Shown: positions 7,950 to 16,988 of the stretch, piece by piece
Numbering within the stretch: position 1 is the stretch's first letter
How the letters are laid out: every line of letters begins with the position of its first letter
Source: JBBIRW01 sp037441565
GTDB lineage: Bacteria > Desulfobacterota > JBBIRW01
Length of the DNA: 64,000 bases
NCBI GenBank assembly: GCA_037441565.1
Contig: JBBIRW010000006.1
Span: 88,031 to 152,030 of the forward strand
Reading direction: 5' to 3'
Translations under genes and position numbers: made by a program
The notes under the pieces: generated by a model
Databases searched by the model: none
What the model was told of the DNA's origin: nothing
Seen by the model: the letters and a program-made list of their open reading frames with translations, nothing else

Positions 7950-9371
7950 ATGAAGAGGATTACAGCCCTCTGGATTATAACCGGTCTGATCATTTTTCAA
8001 CTGATGGTAATCTTCGGAATACTGATGAGATTGGGTCAGGCTGGTTTGATTAATGTTGATCCTTTAAGACATTTTCAGATTTTAACCCTTCATGGTCTCG
8101 GTATGGTTGGTATACTTTTTCCCCTCGCAATGGCTGGGGTTAACTATTTTTTGACAAGATATGTTAACAGTACTCTCTGGCCCAATGCAACTGGTTATTT
8201 ATTTACTGTTATCGGTATCGTTTTAATCCTTTTTACGGTTTTTATAGGAGGACTTCATACAGGATGGTATTTTCTTTACCCCCTTCCTTATTTTGCCAGA
8301 ACAGAGCAGTGGGCAACGATTCTATTTTTAATATCAATTGCTATACTGGGCACTGGATGGTTCATATGGTCAGCTGGGATGCTTGGATCCATTCTGAAAA
8401 GATACCCACTTTTTCGTGCACTGGGATGGCATCATATAGCTGGCATGACAGAGCCGAATACACCTCCCTTTATCCTGATATTAACAACAACACTTATTGG
8501 AGTAATTACATGCCTGATTGCAGGTGTTGCGCTGATTATTCTTTGGATTATGGAAATTATAAATATGGGGAACCCAGGATGGCTTGATCCACTGCTTATG
8601 AAAAATCTCACCTTTCTGTTTGGACATACACTTGTTAACGAAATGCTATATTTGGGTGTTGCATCCGTTTATGAATTATTTCCTTCTTTTGCAGACAAAC
8701 CACCATATCGAACAAAGAGTTATGTGGCAATTGCATGGAACCTGATCCCCCTTGTTGTTCTTTTTGCATACTTCCACCACCTTTATATGGACTTTGTTCA
8801 ACCATTAACTTTTCAATTCATAGGACAGATCGCCTCATGGATAGCCCCGATCCCCGCTGTTGCAGTGACGTTATTTACGGTTCTCAACACTGTTTATGGG
8901 AGCAGGGTGAGATGGGATATGTCGGTATCCTTCTTCTTTCTTGGTATCCTTTTCTGGATGATAGGTGGAGTTGGTGCAATACTTGATGCAACAATTGCCA
9001 ATAATTTTATCCTCCATAATACACTATGGGTCCCTGCTCACTTTCATACCTACAACCTTCTCGGAAATGTTTTCTTTACCTGCGGATATATAAGTTACTT
9101 TATTGCTGAGGGAGGTGTTAATAGTAGGGGTATGTCATGGCTTCCATTTTTGATAAGCATTTTCGGCTTTGGGTTTATTCTGATGTTTTACATATCTGGT
9201 GCATACTCTGTTCCCAGAAGGTATAATTTTTATCCTGATATTGTATCAACAGGAAGATTATTGGCAGGATGGGGGGCAATATTTGCGACATTTGTCTTTA
9301 TCCTGTTTGCCCTTTTTTCTGTTTATGTTATCAGTGCTTCCATTAAAATATTATGGGACAGAGGGAAATGA
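7950..9371 (+). CDS. heme-copper oxidase/NO reductase subunit I lacking the helix-VI tyrosine
   Basis: 473 residues with about 12 transmembrane helices. Low-spin heme ligands are H48 (LTLHGLGM) and H366. The high-spin heme ligand is H364 (WVPAHFH). CuB ligands are H226 (FGHTLVNE) and H276/H277 (FHHLYMDF). In O2-reducing A- and B-type oxidases the residue four after the first CuB His is the cross-linked tyrosine. Here it is N230, followed by E231. The missing Tyr plus an acidic residue recalls NO reductases, and several CuA-linked B-type relatives have been described as NO reductases. Either an NO reductase or a divergent oxidase is possible. The SCO gene overlaps its stop. Confidence 0.8.
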   Translation: MKRITALWIITGLIIFQLMVIFGILMRLGQAGLINVDPLRHFQILTLHGLGMVGILFPLAMAGVNYFLTRYVNSTLWPNATGYLFTVIGIVLILFTVFIGGLHTGWYFLYPLPYFARTEQWATILFLISIAILGTGWFIWSAGMLGSILKRYPLFRALGWHHIAGMTEPNTPPFILILTTTLIGVITCLIAGVALIILWIMEIINMGNPGWLDPLLMKNLTFLFGHTLVNEMLYLGVASVYELFPSFADKPPYRTKSYVAIAWNLIPLVVLFAYFHHLYMDFVQPLTFQFIGQIASWIAPIPAVAVTLFTVLNTVYGSRVRWDMSVSFFFLGILFWMIGGVGAILDATIANNFILHNTLWVPAHFHTYNLLGNVFFTCGYISYFIAEGGVNSRGMSWLPFLISIFGFGFILMFYISGAYSVPRRYNFYPDIVSTGRLLAGWGAIFATFVFILFALFSVYVISASIKILWDRGK

Positions 9372-10066
9372 TAATTATAATTTTTATGTTCCTTGCAATT
9401 CTGACTTCAGATGCCTTCTGTTACACAGAAGAATATGCATATATAAATAAGAATGTTCCTGACATATCAATAGATTCACTCGAAGGAAGTTTCAGGCTCT
9501 CTGAAATTGTAAGTAAAAAGCCTGTTCTGATGACATTTATATACACAAGGTGTCCACAGGCATGTTATGTATATTTGAACAGGCTTTCTGAATTTTTCAA
9601 AAAGAGGGAGATCTTTTATAACGTGGCTGTAATGAGTTTTGATCCGAGGGACAGCCTTGATGATATGGGGAAGCTCAGGCAAATCCTTGCAACTAACTGG
9701 ATATTCGGGATTTCAAAGGATATAGAGGCTCTTTTAAGGGAAGTGGGCTTCGAATATAAGGAGGTCGATGGCAATTACGATCATCCTTTTCTGCTTGTTG
9801 CTTTAGATAGAGATTTAAAAATTGTAAGAAGGGTTAAAGATTTTGATGGTATTGAGATCATTCCACAGATTGAAAAGGATTTAAGAGGGGAATTTACTCC
9901 AAGGAGTAAATTCCAGAAGGGAGGATTTTTGAGCTGCTTCAGATATGATCCGGCAACAGGGGACTTAAGGATTAGCTGGGGGTATCTCCTTATACTGATA
10001 CCACCAATTCTTACTTCACTTGTCGTTGGCGTGATATCTGTCCTTTCGAGAAGTCTGCATGGTTGA
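9368..10066 (+). CDS. SCO1/SenC-family copper chaperone
   Basis: About 232 residues starting at an ATG that overlaps the subunit I stop (ATGA, 9368-9371), with AGAGGGAA upstream. A signal segment (MIIIIFMFLAILTSDAFC) precedes a thioredoxin fold with the copper-binding CPQAC motif (CxxxC, about C62/C66) and a histidine in DHPF, the third ligand of SCO proteins. A C-terminal transmembrane helix (WGYLLILIPPILTSLVVGV) would anchor it on the outer face of the membrane. SCO proteins load CuA into subunit II, which fits its place in the cluster. Confidence 0.88.
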   Translation: MIIIIFMFLAILTSDAFCYTEEYAYINKNVPDISIDSLEGSFRLSEIVSKKPVLMTFIYTRCPQACYVYLNRLSEFFKKREIFYNVAVMSFDPRDSLDDMGKLRQILATNWIFGISKDIEALLREVGFEYKEVDGNYDHPFLLVALDRDLKIVRRVKDFDGIEIIPQIEKDLRGEFTPRSKFQKGGFLSCFRYDPATGDLRISWGYLLILIPPILTSLVVGVISVLSRSLHG

Positions 10067-10279
10067 GGGAATATATAAAATCTTTCATCACTTGCAGTTA
10101 TTTTTCTTTCCTTTACGTTTTCAGCGCTTGCTTTGATCAGGTTGTTAATTTCAAGAAGACAGAGTAATACTTTAAGAAACATTTATATTGCAGTGCTTGT
10201 TCTGGGGATAATCCTTCTCTTCATTCAGGGAAGTATTGGAGGAAGGATCGTCTATGATTACCTTATAAAGATGGACTGA
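10059..10279 (+). pseudogene. small membrane protein with a -1 frameshift (possibly DUF2231-like)
   Basis: The ATG at 10059 overlaps the SCO stop and reads MVEGIYKIFHHL. A shift of -1 near 10091 leads into a long open frame (AVIFLSFTFSALALIRLL, then VLGIILLFIQGSIGGRIVYD) ending at TGA 10277-10279. One extra C would restore a protein of about 73 residues with two transmembrane helices. The GGRIVYDY ending resembles small membrane proteins often found with oxidases. The family call is tentative. Confidence 0.5.
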
Positions 10280-10345
10280 GCATCACTTTATCACGAAACC
10301 ATAATACTTTATAGAGATGGTTGCAACTCAAAGAGAAAGGGTTGA

Positions 10346-10430
10346 TGCCGAAGCCGGGAGTTGAACCCGGACGGGGAAATTCCCCACTAGACCCTGAATC
10401 TAGCGCGTCTGCCATTTCCGCCACTTCGGC
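10346..10430 (-). tRNA. tRNA-Leu (anticodon CAG)
   Basis: 85 nt on the minus strand. The 7-bp acceptor stem GCCGAAG/CTTCGGC is followed by discriminator A. The anticodon arm CTAGA-TTCAGGG-TCTAG gives anticodon CAG. A long variable arm (GGGG/CCCC) marks a class II tRNA, and the T arm is CCGGG-TTCAACT-CCCGG. The CCA end is not encoded. Confidence 0.95.
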
Positions 10431-10579
10431 ATCATTGATAATACTCATGGAAATTATTAGAATAATAATTGAATTTTGTCAAGGAAGTCGGGCATCTCAT
10501 ATATCATATGGAAAGCCATCCATTATTAAGCCACCCCGAAATTTCCATTGTTCTTCTTAATAATGAAGGGAGAAACTCG

Positions 10580-10609
10580 TTGACAGTCTGGAGTTTTTTG
10601 TGTTAACAA
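10580..10609 (+). promoter_or_regulatory. predicted promoter for the response regulator-valS operon
   Basis: TTGACA at 10580-10585 and TAACAA at 10604-10609, spacing 18. The -35 is consensus and the -10 weak. It lies about 70 bases before the ATG at 10678, in the 247-base gap that otherwise shows nothing recognisable. Confidence 0.4.
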
Positions 10610-10677
10610 TAGGCTTCAAGGAATTTTAAATTTTGCAGGTATTCACACCGGATACCTGGAACATTTTGGAGGCAGAT

Positions 10678-11670
10678 ATGCCGAAAAAAATACTTGTCGC
10701 AGATGATAGTATTACAATCCAGACGGTCTTCAGAATGACCCTATCAAAAGAGGATTACGATTTGACCATAGTGGGTGATGGAAAAGAGGCGCTGGAGAAG
10801 GCACAGCAGATCCATCCTGATCTTATAATTGTTGATGCCAATATGCCTGAAAAGACCGGATATGAGATATGCGAGGCTATAAAAAGGGATCCAGTTCTAA
10901 AGGATATTCCTGTCCTTATCCTTGCCGGTGCGCTTGAGGGTATTGATGAAAAGACCTTCATAAGGGTTGGTGGTGATGGTTATCTTCTTAAACCCTTTGA
11001 AACAAAAGAACTTTTTGCAAAGGTAAGGGAACTGCTTGAGAAGAAGGAAAGGGGTGTAATTGCTGTTCCCAGTGAAGAGGTAATAGAAGAAGAGAAGTTT
11101 GCTGAAGCAGCACCGAAGGAGGAGATTCCAGTTGAGAAAGAGCCAGCAGTAAAGGAGATCACCCCACCCGAGGAGGAAGTATGGGATTTCAGCGATCTTG
11201 TGGAAGAGGAGGAGTTTATGGAGGAGATAGAGGACAGAAGCATAGATCTCAGCGAATTAGAAGCTGAAGAGGTAACAGAGGGGGAAATGGAGACAATTAT
11301 AGAAGGCGAACCCATTGAGGAAGAGCTACCGGAGATCGAATTTGAAAAAGAGGCAATATCACTTGAGGAAGAAGGAGAAGGAATCCCTGAAATAGCAGAG
11401 GAATTATATATCGAAGAGGAGATACCTAAGAAAGAAGAACCTGTAAAGGAATTCATACGAGAGGAAGAGCCATCCATTTCTCATGAATTGCTTGAAATGA
11501 AAAGAAAAGAGCTTGTTGAGAAATTATCAAAAGAATTCTTCCCACATATCTCCGAACTTATCGTTGCAACAATAATTGAGAGGATAGAAAGGATAGCCTG
11601 GGAGGTTATTCCTGAAATAGCAGAGGCATTAGTGAAGGAGGAGATTCAGAGGATAAGACAGGCAAAATAA
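10678..11670 (+). CDS. response regulator with acidic linker and C-terminal helical region
   Basis: About 330 residues. The start is the ATG at 10678 with GGAGG six bases upstream. An upstream TTG frame start is rejected. Residues 1-120 are a complete receiver domain: acidic pair D9/D10, phosphoacceptor D53 in LIIVDANMP and the conserved Lys in YLLKPFE. Residues about 130-275 are an extremely Glu-rich low-complexity linker. The last 50 residues are amphipathic helices (ELLEMKRKELVEKLSKEF onward). There is no DNA-binding or enzymatic output domain, so output is probably by protein contact. It lies 26 bases before valS. A link with the downstream MglA-like GTPase is possible but unproven. Confidence 0.8.
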   Translation: MPKKILVADDSITIQTVFRMTLSKEDYDLTIVGDGKEALEKAQQIHPDLIIVDANMPEKTGYEICEAIKRDPVLKDIPVLILAGALEGIDEKTFIRVGGDGYLLKPFETKELFAKVRELLEKKERGVIAVPSEEVIEEEKFAEAAPKEEIPVEKEPAVKEITPPEEEVWDFSDLVEEEEFMEEIEDRSIDLSELEAEEVTEGEMETIIEGEPIEEELPEIEFEKEAISLEEEGEGIPEIAEELYIEEEIPKKEEPVKEFIREEEPSISHELLEMKRKELVEKLSKEFFPHISELIVATIIERIERIAWEVIPEIAEALVKEEIQRIRQAK

Positions 11671-11696
11671 AAAAATTTCATAAAATGGGGAGGGTT

Positions 11697-14366
11697 ATGA
11701 TTGAAAAGGTTTACAATCCTTCAAAAGTGGAGAGAAAGATCTATAGTTTCTGGGAAGGAAAGGGTATATTTACGGCTGATAATGAGTCAAAAAAACCCCC
11801 TTTTTCCATAGTAATTCCTCCCCCGAATGTTACGGGATCACTCCATATGGGCCATGCATTAAACAACACGCTTCAGGATATCGTGGTCAGATATAAAAGG
11901 ATGAGGGGTTACAATGTGCTATGGCTCCCGGGCACTGATCATGCAGGGATTGCAACGCAGAATGTGGTTGAAAGGGAGCTGGCAAAAGAAGGCCTGACAA
12001 GGCATGACCTCGGAAGGGAGAAATTTATCGAAAGGGTCTGGAGGTGGAAGGAGAAATATGGTGACATAATTATTGAACAGTTGAAGAGGCTGGGTGCATC
12101 ATGCGATTGGAGTAGAAAGAAATTTACGATGGATGAAAACCTCTCTAAGGCAGTTAGAGAGGTTTTTGTGAGACTTTATGAAGAGGGATATATTTATAGG
12201 GACAACTACATAATAAACTGGTGTCCAAGATGCCAGACAGCGCTTGCAGATATCGAGGTAGAGCATGAAGAGATTGATGGATTTCTTTATTACCTCAAAT
12301 ATCCCATTGCTCTAAAAGAAAATGAGTATATATGTGTTGCAACAACAAGACCGGAAACAATGCTCGGTGATACTGCAGTTGCTGTTAATCCTCATGATCC
12401 CCGATACAGAGATCTAATAGGCTCACTGGCTGTTCTTCCAATCATGGGGAGGCAGATCCCTATAATAGGTGATGAATCTGTTGAAATGGATTTCGGAACG
12501 GGTGCTGTAAAGGTTACACCGGCTCACGACTTCAGGGATTTTGAGATTGCAAAGAAACATGGCCTCGAGATCATAAGGGTAATGGATGATGTCGGGGTTA
12601 TGAATGAAAATGCGGGCAAATTCTGCGGAATGGATAGATTCCAGTGCAGGGAAGAGGTTATCGAAGAATTAAGGGAATTAAATCTTCTATCAAATATTGA
12701 AAGATACAGTTATCTTCTGGGTCACTGTTACAGATGCAAGAGCATTGTGGAGCCCCTTATTTCGAAGCAGTGGTTTGTTAAGACAAAACCCCTTGCAGAA
12801 GAGGCTATAAAGGCTGTTAAGGATGGAAGGACAAGGATAATCCCGGAGGGATGGCAGAAGATTTACTTTGATTGGCTCGAAGGGATAAGGGATTGGTGCA
12901 TTTCAAGACAGATATGGTGGGGTCATCAGATACCTGCCTTGCATTGCAATTCCTGTTTAAAGACAACCGTAAGCAGAGAAGCAGTCTCACGCTGCCAGCA
13001 TTGCGGATCCACGGATATATACCAGGATCCGGATGTTCTTGATACATGGTTTAGCTCCGCACTGTGGCCTTTTTCTACACTGGGCTGGCCTGATAGAACA
13101 AAAGATCTTGAGATTTTCTATCCTACATCACTTCTTGTTACAGCTTTTGATATTCTTTTCTTCTGGGTCGCAAGGATGATGATGATGGGTATCAAATTTA
13201 TGGGCGATGTCCCATTCCGCACCGTTTACATCCATGCACTCATAAGGGATGCTGAAGGTCAAAAGATGAGTAAATCTCGCGGGAATGTTATAGATCCACT
13301 AATAGTTATGGATAAATATGGAACGGATGCCTTCCGGTTTACACTAACAGCTATGGCAAGCCCTGGAAAAGATATAAAATTTTCTGAGGAAAGAATAGAA
13401 GGATATCGTAATTTTGTTAATAAACTCTGGAATGCATCAAGATTTGTGCTCATCTCACTGAAGGATTTTAACCCATCATTCAAAGATTTCTCATATTCAC
13501 TTCCTGATAGATGGATCATGAGCAAAACAAACAAGACAATAAGGGAAGTAATACGTTCGCTCGAGGAATACCATTTTAATGAAGTATCTTATATCCTCTA
13601 TCAATTTGTATGGCATGAATTCTGTGACTGGTATGTTGAGATTGTAAAGGAAGATTTAAAAGAAAATGCAGATTATCACAGAAAATATACAGCCCAACAT
13701 GTATTATTGAAAACAATTAAGGCCATCTTAAAGATGTTACATCCCATTATCCCATATGTTACAGAGGAGATATGGGGATATCTTCCAAAACTTCATGAGG
13801 AAAAGGAATGCATTGCAATCGAACCCTTTCCTCAGACAGACGAGTTTCCTCTGGATGAGATGGCAGAAAGGGAAATGGAGTTTTTAATGAACATTATAAG
13901 AAGTATAAGAAACATAAGATCAGAAATGAATATCCCTATATCCAGCAGAATTGATGTTTATTTCAGAGGTGAAGATCCATATAAGATTTTGCTCATTGAA
14001 AGATACCCATCACTTATCAAAAACCTTGCTAAGGTTTCAAGGATATCATTTCTGGAAAAAGGTGGTGAGTTAAGATCATCAGCTGTTGCCATAACGGAGG
14101 GAATGGAGATATTTATTCCACTTGAGGGAATTATAAACCTTGACGAAGAGGAGAGGAGGTTGAGAAAGGAATTAAACGAGATCTCTGAGGAGCTTATTTT
14201 GGTTCAGAGAAAGCTCGCAAACGAAGAATTCTTGAGGAAGGCTCCTCAATCGGTGATAAAGAAGGAGAGGGAGAAGGAAAAGGAGATAGTGGAAATGAAA
14301 ATGAAAGTTGAAGAGAATTTGAAAAAGATCATTAAATACAAAGGGAATCTGAGAAATAATGTTTAA
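11697..14366 (+). CDS. valS: valyl-tRNA synthetase
   Basis: About 889 residues, the normal length of bacterial ValRS, a cytoplasmic class Ia synthetase that charges tRNA-Val. The signature HIGH appears as HMGH (GSLHMGHALN) and KMSKS as QKMSKSRGNVIDP. The CP1 editing domain contains CVATTRPETMLGDTAVAVNP, and a zinc-type CPRCQTA segment is present. A C-terminal coiled coil (about 830-885) is typical of ValRS. The start is the ATG at 11697 with GGGAGG directly upstream rather than the ATG at 11685. The stop overlaps the nadC start by eight bases. Confidence 0.97.
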   Translation: MIEKVYNPSKVERKIYSFWEGKGIFTADNESKKPPFSIVIPPPNVTGSLHMGHALNNTLQDIVVRYKRMRGYNVLWLPGTDHAGIATQNVVERELAKEGLTRHDLGREKFIERVWRWKEKYGDIIIEQLKRLGASCDWSRKKFTMDENLSKAVREVFVRLYEEGYIYRDNYIINWCPRCQTALADIEVEHEEIDGFLYYLKYPIALKENEYICVATTRPETMLGDTAVAVNPHDPRYRDLIGSLAVLPIMGRQIPIIGDESVEMDFGTGAVKVTPAHDFRDFEIAKKHGLEIIRVMDDVGVMNENAGKFCGMDRFQCREEVIEELRELNLLSNIERYSYLLGHCYRCKSIVEPLISKQWFVKTKPLAEEAIKAVKDGRTRIIPEGWQKIYFDWLEGIRDWCISRQIWWGHQIPALHCNSCLKTTVSREAVSRCQHCGSTDIYQDPDVLDTWFSSALWPFSTLGWPDRTKDLEIFYPTSLLVTAFDILFFWVARMMMMGIKFMGDVPFRTVYIHALIRDAEGQKMSKSRGNVIDPLIVMDKYGTDAFRFTLTAMASPGKDIKFSEERIEGYRNFVNKLWNASRFVLISLKDFNPSFKDFSYSLPDRWIMSKTNKTIREVIRSLEEYHFNEVSYILYQFVWHEFCDWYVEIVKEDLKENADYHRKYTAQHVLLKTIKAILKMLHPIIPYVTEEIWGYLPKLHEEKECIAIEPFPQTDEFPLDEMAEREMEFLMNIIRSIRNIRSEMNIPISSRIDVYFRGEDPYKILLIERYPSLIKNLAKVSRISFLEKGGELRSSAVAITEGMEIFIPLEGIINLDEEERRLRKELNEISEELILVQRKLANEEFLRKAPQSVIKKEREKEKEIVEMKMKVEENLKKIIKYKGNLRNNV

Positions 14367-15186
14367 TATCGAAAATCTTATAGAGGATGCCCTGAGGGAA
14401 GATTTAGGTCATGGAGATATAACGAGTCTTTCCATAGTAAGCAGAGGAACAAAGGCGGAGGCATGCATTGTTACACATGAAAATATAATCCTTGCTGGTA
14501 ATTTTATACCTGAGTTGCTATACAGAAAACTGGACCCTGAAATAAAGATAACCTGCTATTATGATGATGGAGACCATATCAATTCGGGAAGTGAGATAAT
14601 ACGAATTAGCGGGGACGCAGCTTCCATTCTTATGGGTGAGAGGGTATGTCTGAATTTTCTTCAAAGACTCAGCGGAATAGCAACATACACAGCAAAATTT
14701 ACAGAAAAGATCAAAGGCTTTCCCGTAAAGATTCTTGATACAAGAAAAACAACTCCACTTCTTCGTCAACTTGAAAAATATGCTGTGAGGATGGGCGGTG
14801 GCCATAATCACAGGATGGGCCTGTTCGATGGGATACTCATCAAGGACAATCATATAAAAATTGCAGGAGGCGTTAAGGAAGCTATAAGGCGCGTAAGGAA
14901 AAATAAAATCAACCCGCTTCTCAAAATAGAAGTTGAGGTCAGGAATTTAGATGAATTAAGGGATGCCATTGATGGGGGTGCAGATATAGTAATGCTGGAT
15001 AATATGGGTGTTGATGAGATCAAGAAGGCTGTTTCAATTGCAAAGGGGAGGGTTATGATTGAGGTATCGGGCAGGATCACTCTTGAAAATATAAGGGATA
15101 TTGCATCACTTGGAGTTGATTTCATTTCTGTTGGAGCCATAACTCACTCTGCCCCTTCAGCTGACTTAAGTATGGAGATTCTTTAA
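14359..15186 (+). CDS. nadC: quinolinate phosphoribosyltransferase (decarboxylating)
   Basis: 275 residues. It converts quinolinate and PRPP to nicotinate mononucleotide in de novo NAD synthesis. Family blocks visible: EDLGHGDIT near the start, LNFLQRLSGIATYT, the DTRKTTPLLRQLEKYAVRMGGGHNHR active-site region and IEVEVRNLDEL plus VMLDNM near the C-terminus. The start overlaps the valS stop. Linkage of nadC, birA and coaX brings together NAD, biotin and CoA cofactor genes. Confidence 0.96.
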   Translation: MFNIENLIEDALREDLGHGDITSLSIVSRGTKAEACIVTHENIILAGNFIPELLYRKLDPEIKITCYYDDGDHINSGSEIIRISGDAASILMGERVCLNFLQRLSGIATYTAKFTEKIKGFPVKILDTRKTTPLLRQLEKYAVRMGGGHNHRMGLFDGILIKDNHIKIAGGVKEAIRRVRKNKINPLLKIEVEVRNLDELRDAIDGGADIVMLDNMGVDEIKKAVSIAKGRVMIEVSGRITLENIRDIASLGVDFISVGAITHSAPSADLSMEIL

Positions 15187-15188
15187 GC

Positions 15189-16184
15189 ATGTATGAAAGA
15201 GAAAGGGCAACACTTGAACAGGTATTGAATATCTTGAAAAAGAACAGTGATAAATTTGTCTCAGGGGATTCCCTGAGCAGGGATCTATCCGTCTCCAGGA
15301 CAGCAATATGGAAGCATATAAAGCAGCTTAAGAAAATGGGATACGAGATAGATTCAAAACCTGCAAAGGGATACAGATTGTTAAGCATCCCTGATACATT
15401 AACACCCCTTGAGCTGAAATCTCTATTGAAGACATCCCTGATAGGTTCAAGGATCCACTATTTTAGAGAAACAGACTCAACAAATGATGATGCATTCCGG
15501 ATGGCAAGGAAAGGTGAAAGGGAAGGTACTGTTGTTATAGCTGAGGCACAGAGAAAAGGGAAGGGAAGGATGGGTAGAAGGTGGGAATCTCCACCAGGTG
15601 TGAATCTCTACCTTTCCATAATCCTGCGTCCAAAGATCCCTCCATCACTAACCCCACAGATTACGCTAGTTGCTGCTATTTCTGTGCTCAGAGCTGTTCA
15701 GAATGTTACAGGGATGGAGCCAGAAATAAAATGGCCCAACGATCTTCTCATAAGGGGAAAGAAATTCTGCGGTATCCTTACCGAGATCGAGTCGGAAATG
15801 GATTTAATAAATTTTGTAATCGTGGGAATCGGGGTGAACATTAATATGGACACGAGGGTGCTTCCCGCCGATATAAGACTGCATGCAACTTCACTTATGG
15901 AAGAGCTTGGAAGACCCATTGACAGAGGGTACTTTACATCACAGTTACTCAATGAATTTGAAAATCATTATACGATTTTTGTGGGAGAGGGGATATCCCC
16001 GATAATCAATGAGATGTATCCCTATTTAAAGATGATGGGTAAGAAGGTAAAGGTTCAGTTTATGGATGAGGTGGTGGAGGGGGTTGCGGAGAGACTTGAT
16101 CTCGATGGTGCCCTTTTATTGAAAAAAGAGGATGGATCAATAGAAAAGATACTTGCAGGGGATGTTACAATATTGAAGGAATAA
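15189..16184 (+). CDS. birA: bifunctional biotin-protein ligase / biotin operon repressor
   Basis: 331 residues, with both the N-terminal winged helix (about residues 5-70, SRDLSVSRTAIWKHIKQLKK) and the ligase domain. The ligase part has the biotinoyl-AMP binding loop GKGRMGRRWESPPG and the KWPNDLLIRGKKFCGILTE catalytic block, then a C-terminal SH3-like domain. It attaches biotin to carboxylase carrier proteins and may repress biotin genes. It starts two bases after the nadC stop. Confidence 0.95.
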   Translation: MYERERATLEQVLNILKKNSDKFVSGDSLSRDLSVSRTAIWKHIKQLKKMGYEIDSKPAKGYRLLSIPDTLTPLELKSLLKTSLIGSRIHYFRETDSTNDDAFRMARKGEREGTVVIAEAQRKGKGRMGRRWESPPGVNLYLSIILRPKIPPSLTPQITLVAAISVLRAVQNVTGMEPEIKWPNDLLIRGKKFCGILTEIESEMDLINFVIVGIGVNINMDTRVLPADIRLHATSLMEELGRPIDRGYFTSQLLNEFENHYTIFVGEGISPIINEMYPYLKMMGKKVKVQFMDEVVEGVAERLDLDGALLLKKEDGSIEKILAGDVTILKE

Positions 16185-16189
16185 AAAGG

Positions 16190-16963
16190 ATGAAAGTATT
16201 GCTTGTTATTGATGTTGGCAACACAAATATAGTTTTCGGTATATATGAGAGGGATCATCTCATAAAAAGCTGGAGGATATGGACGAGGCGCGATCAAACT
16301 CCGGATGAATTTGCTATTGTCCTGGCAAACCTGTTTCTGCAGGAGTCACTCGATATGAAGAGTATAAAGGATGTGATTGTATCTTGTGTTGTTCCACCCC
16401 TTATTGAAGTGATAACAGGTTTTGCGAGAAAATATCTTAATCTTGAGCCTCTATTTGTTGGTCCTGGAATAAAAACAGGAATGCCTATTCTTTATGATAA
16501 TCCAAGGGATGTGGGCGCTGATAGGGTTGTAAATGCAGTGGCTGCATATGAGAAATATAAAAGGTCCTGTATAATTGTTGATTTTGGCACAGCAACAACC
16601 TTTGACTATGTATCTGAAAGGGGTGAGTATATTGGGGGTGCTATTGCACCAGGCATTCTCATATCAACAGAAGCACTCTTCCAGAGGGCATCAAAGCTAC
16701 CGAGGATCGAGTTGGTAAAACCGAAGACTATAATTGGTAGAAATACGCCCCACAGCATGCAGGCAGGTATAATTTATGGTTATGTTGGTCTTGTTGATGG
16801 AATTGTAAAAAAGATGAAGGAGGAAGCAGGGGGAGATCCAATGGTTGTTGCAACGGGAGGTCTTGCAAAAATAATTGCATCAGAATCAGAGACGATAAAG
16901 GATGTAGATGAAAATTTGACTCTTGAGGGATTAAAAATAATATACTACAGGAATAGAGGATGA
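16190..16963 (+). CDS. coaX: type III pantothenate kinase
   Basis: 257 residues. The N-terminal phosphate loop DVGNTNIVFGIYE, the PRDVGADRVVNAVAA block and the DFGTATTFDYV motif identify CoaX of the ASKHA superfamily, which makes 4'-phosphopantothenate for CoA synthesis and needs a monovalent cation. In bacteria coaX often sits next to birA, as here, five bases downstream. Confidence 0.96.
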   Translation: MKVLLVIDVGNTNIVFGIYERDHLIKSWRIWTRRDQTPDEFAIVLANLFLQESLDMKSIKDVIVSCVVPPLIEVITGFARKYLNLEPLFVGPGIKTGMPILYDNPRDVGADRVVNAVAAYEKYKRSCIIVDFGTATTFDYVSERGEYIGGAIAPGILISTEALFQRASKLPRIELVKPKTIIGRNTPHSMQAGIIYGYVGLVDGIVKKMKEEAGGDPMVVATGGLAKIIASESETIKDVDENLTLEGLKIIYYRNRG

Positions 16964-16988
16964 TAAAAATATTGAATGGAGGAGAAGG

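Noticed and set aside
10263..10448. Minus-strand 61-residue ORF
   Set aside because: It is the tRNA-Leu gene read as protein. The cloverleaf explains the sequence fully.
10980..11477. Minus-strand Ser-rich 165-residue ORF
   Set aside because: Antisense shadow of the Glu-rich linker of the response regulator; GAA/GAG codons read backward give Ser/Phe/Leu.
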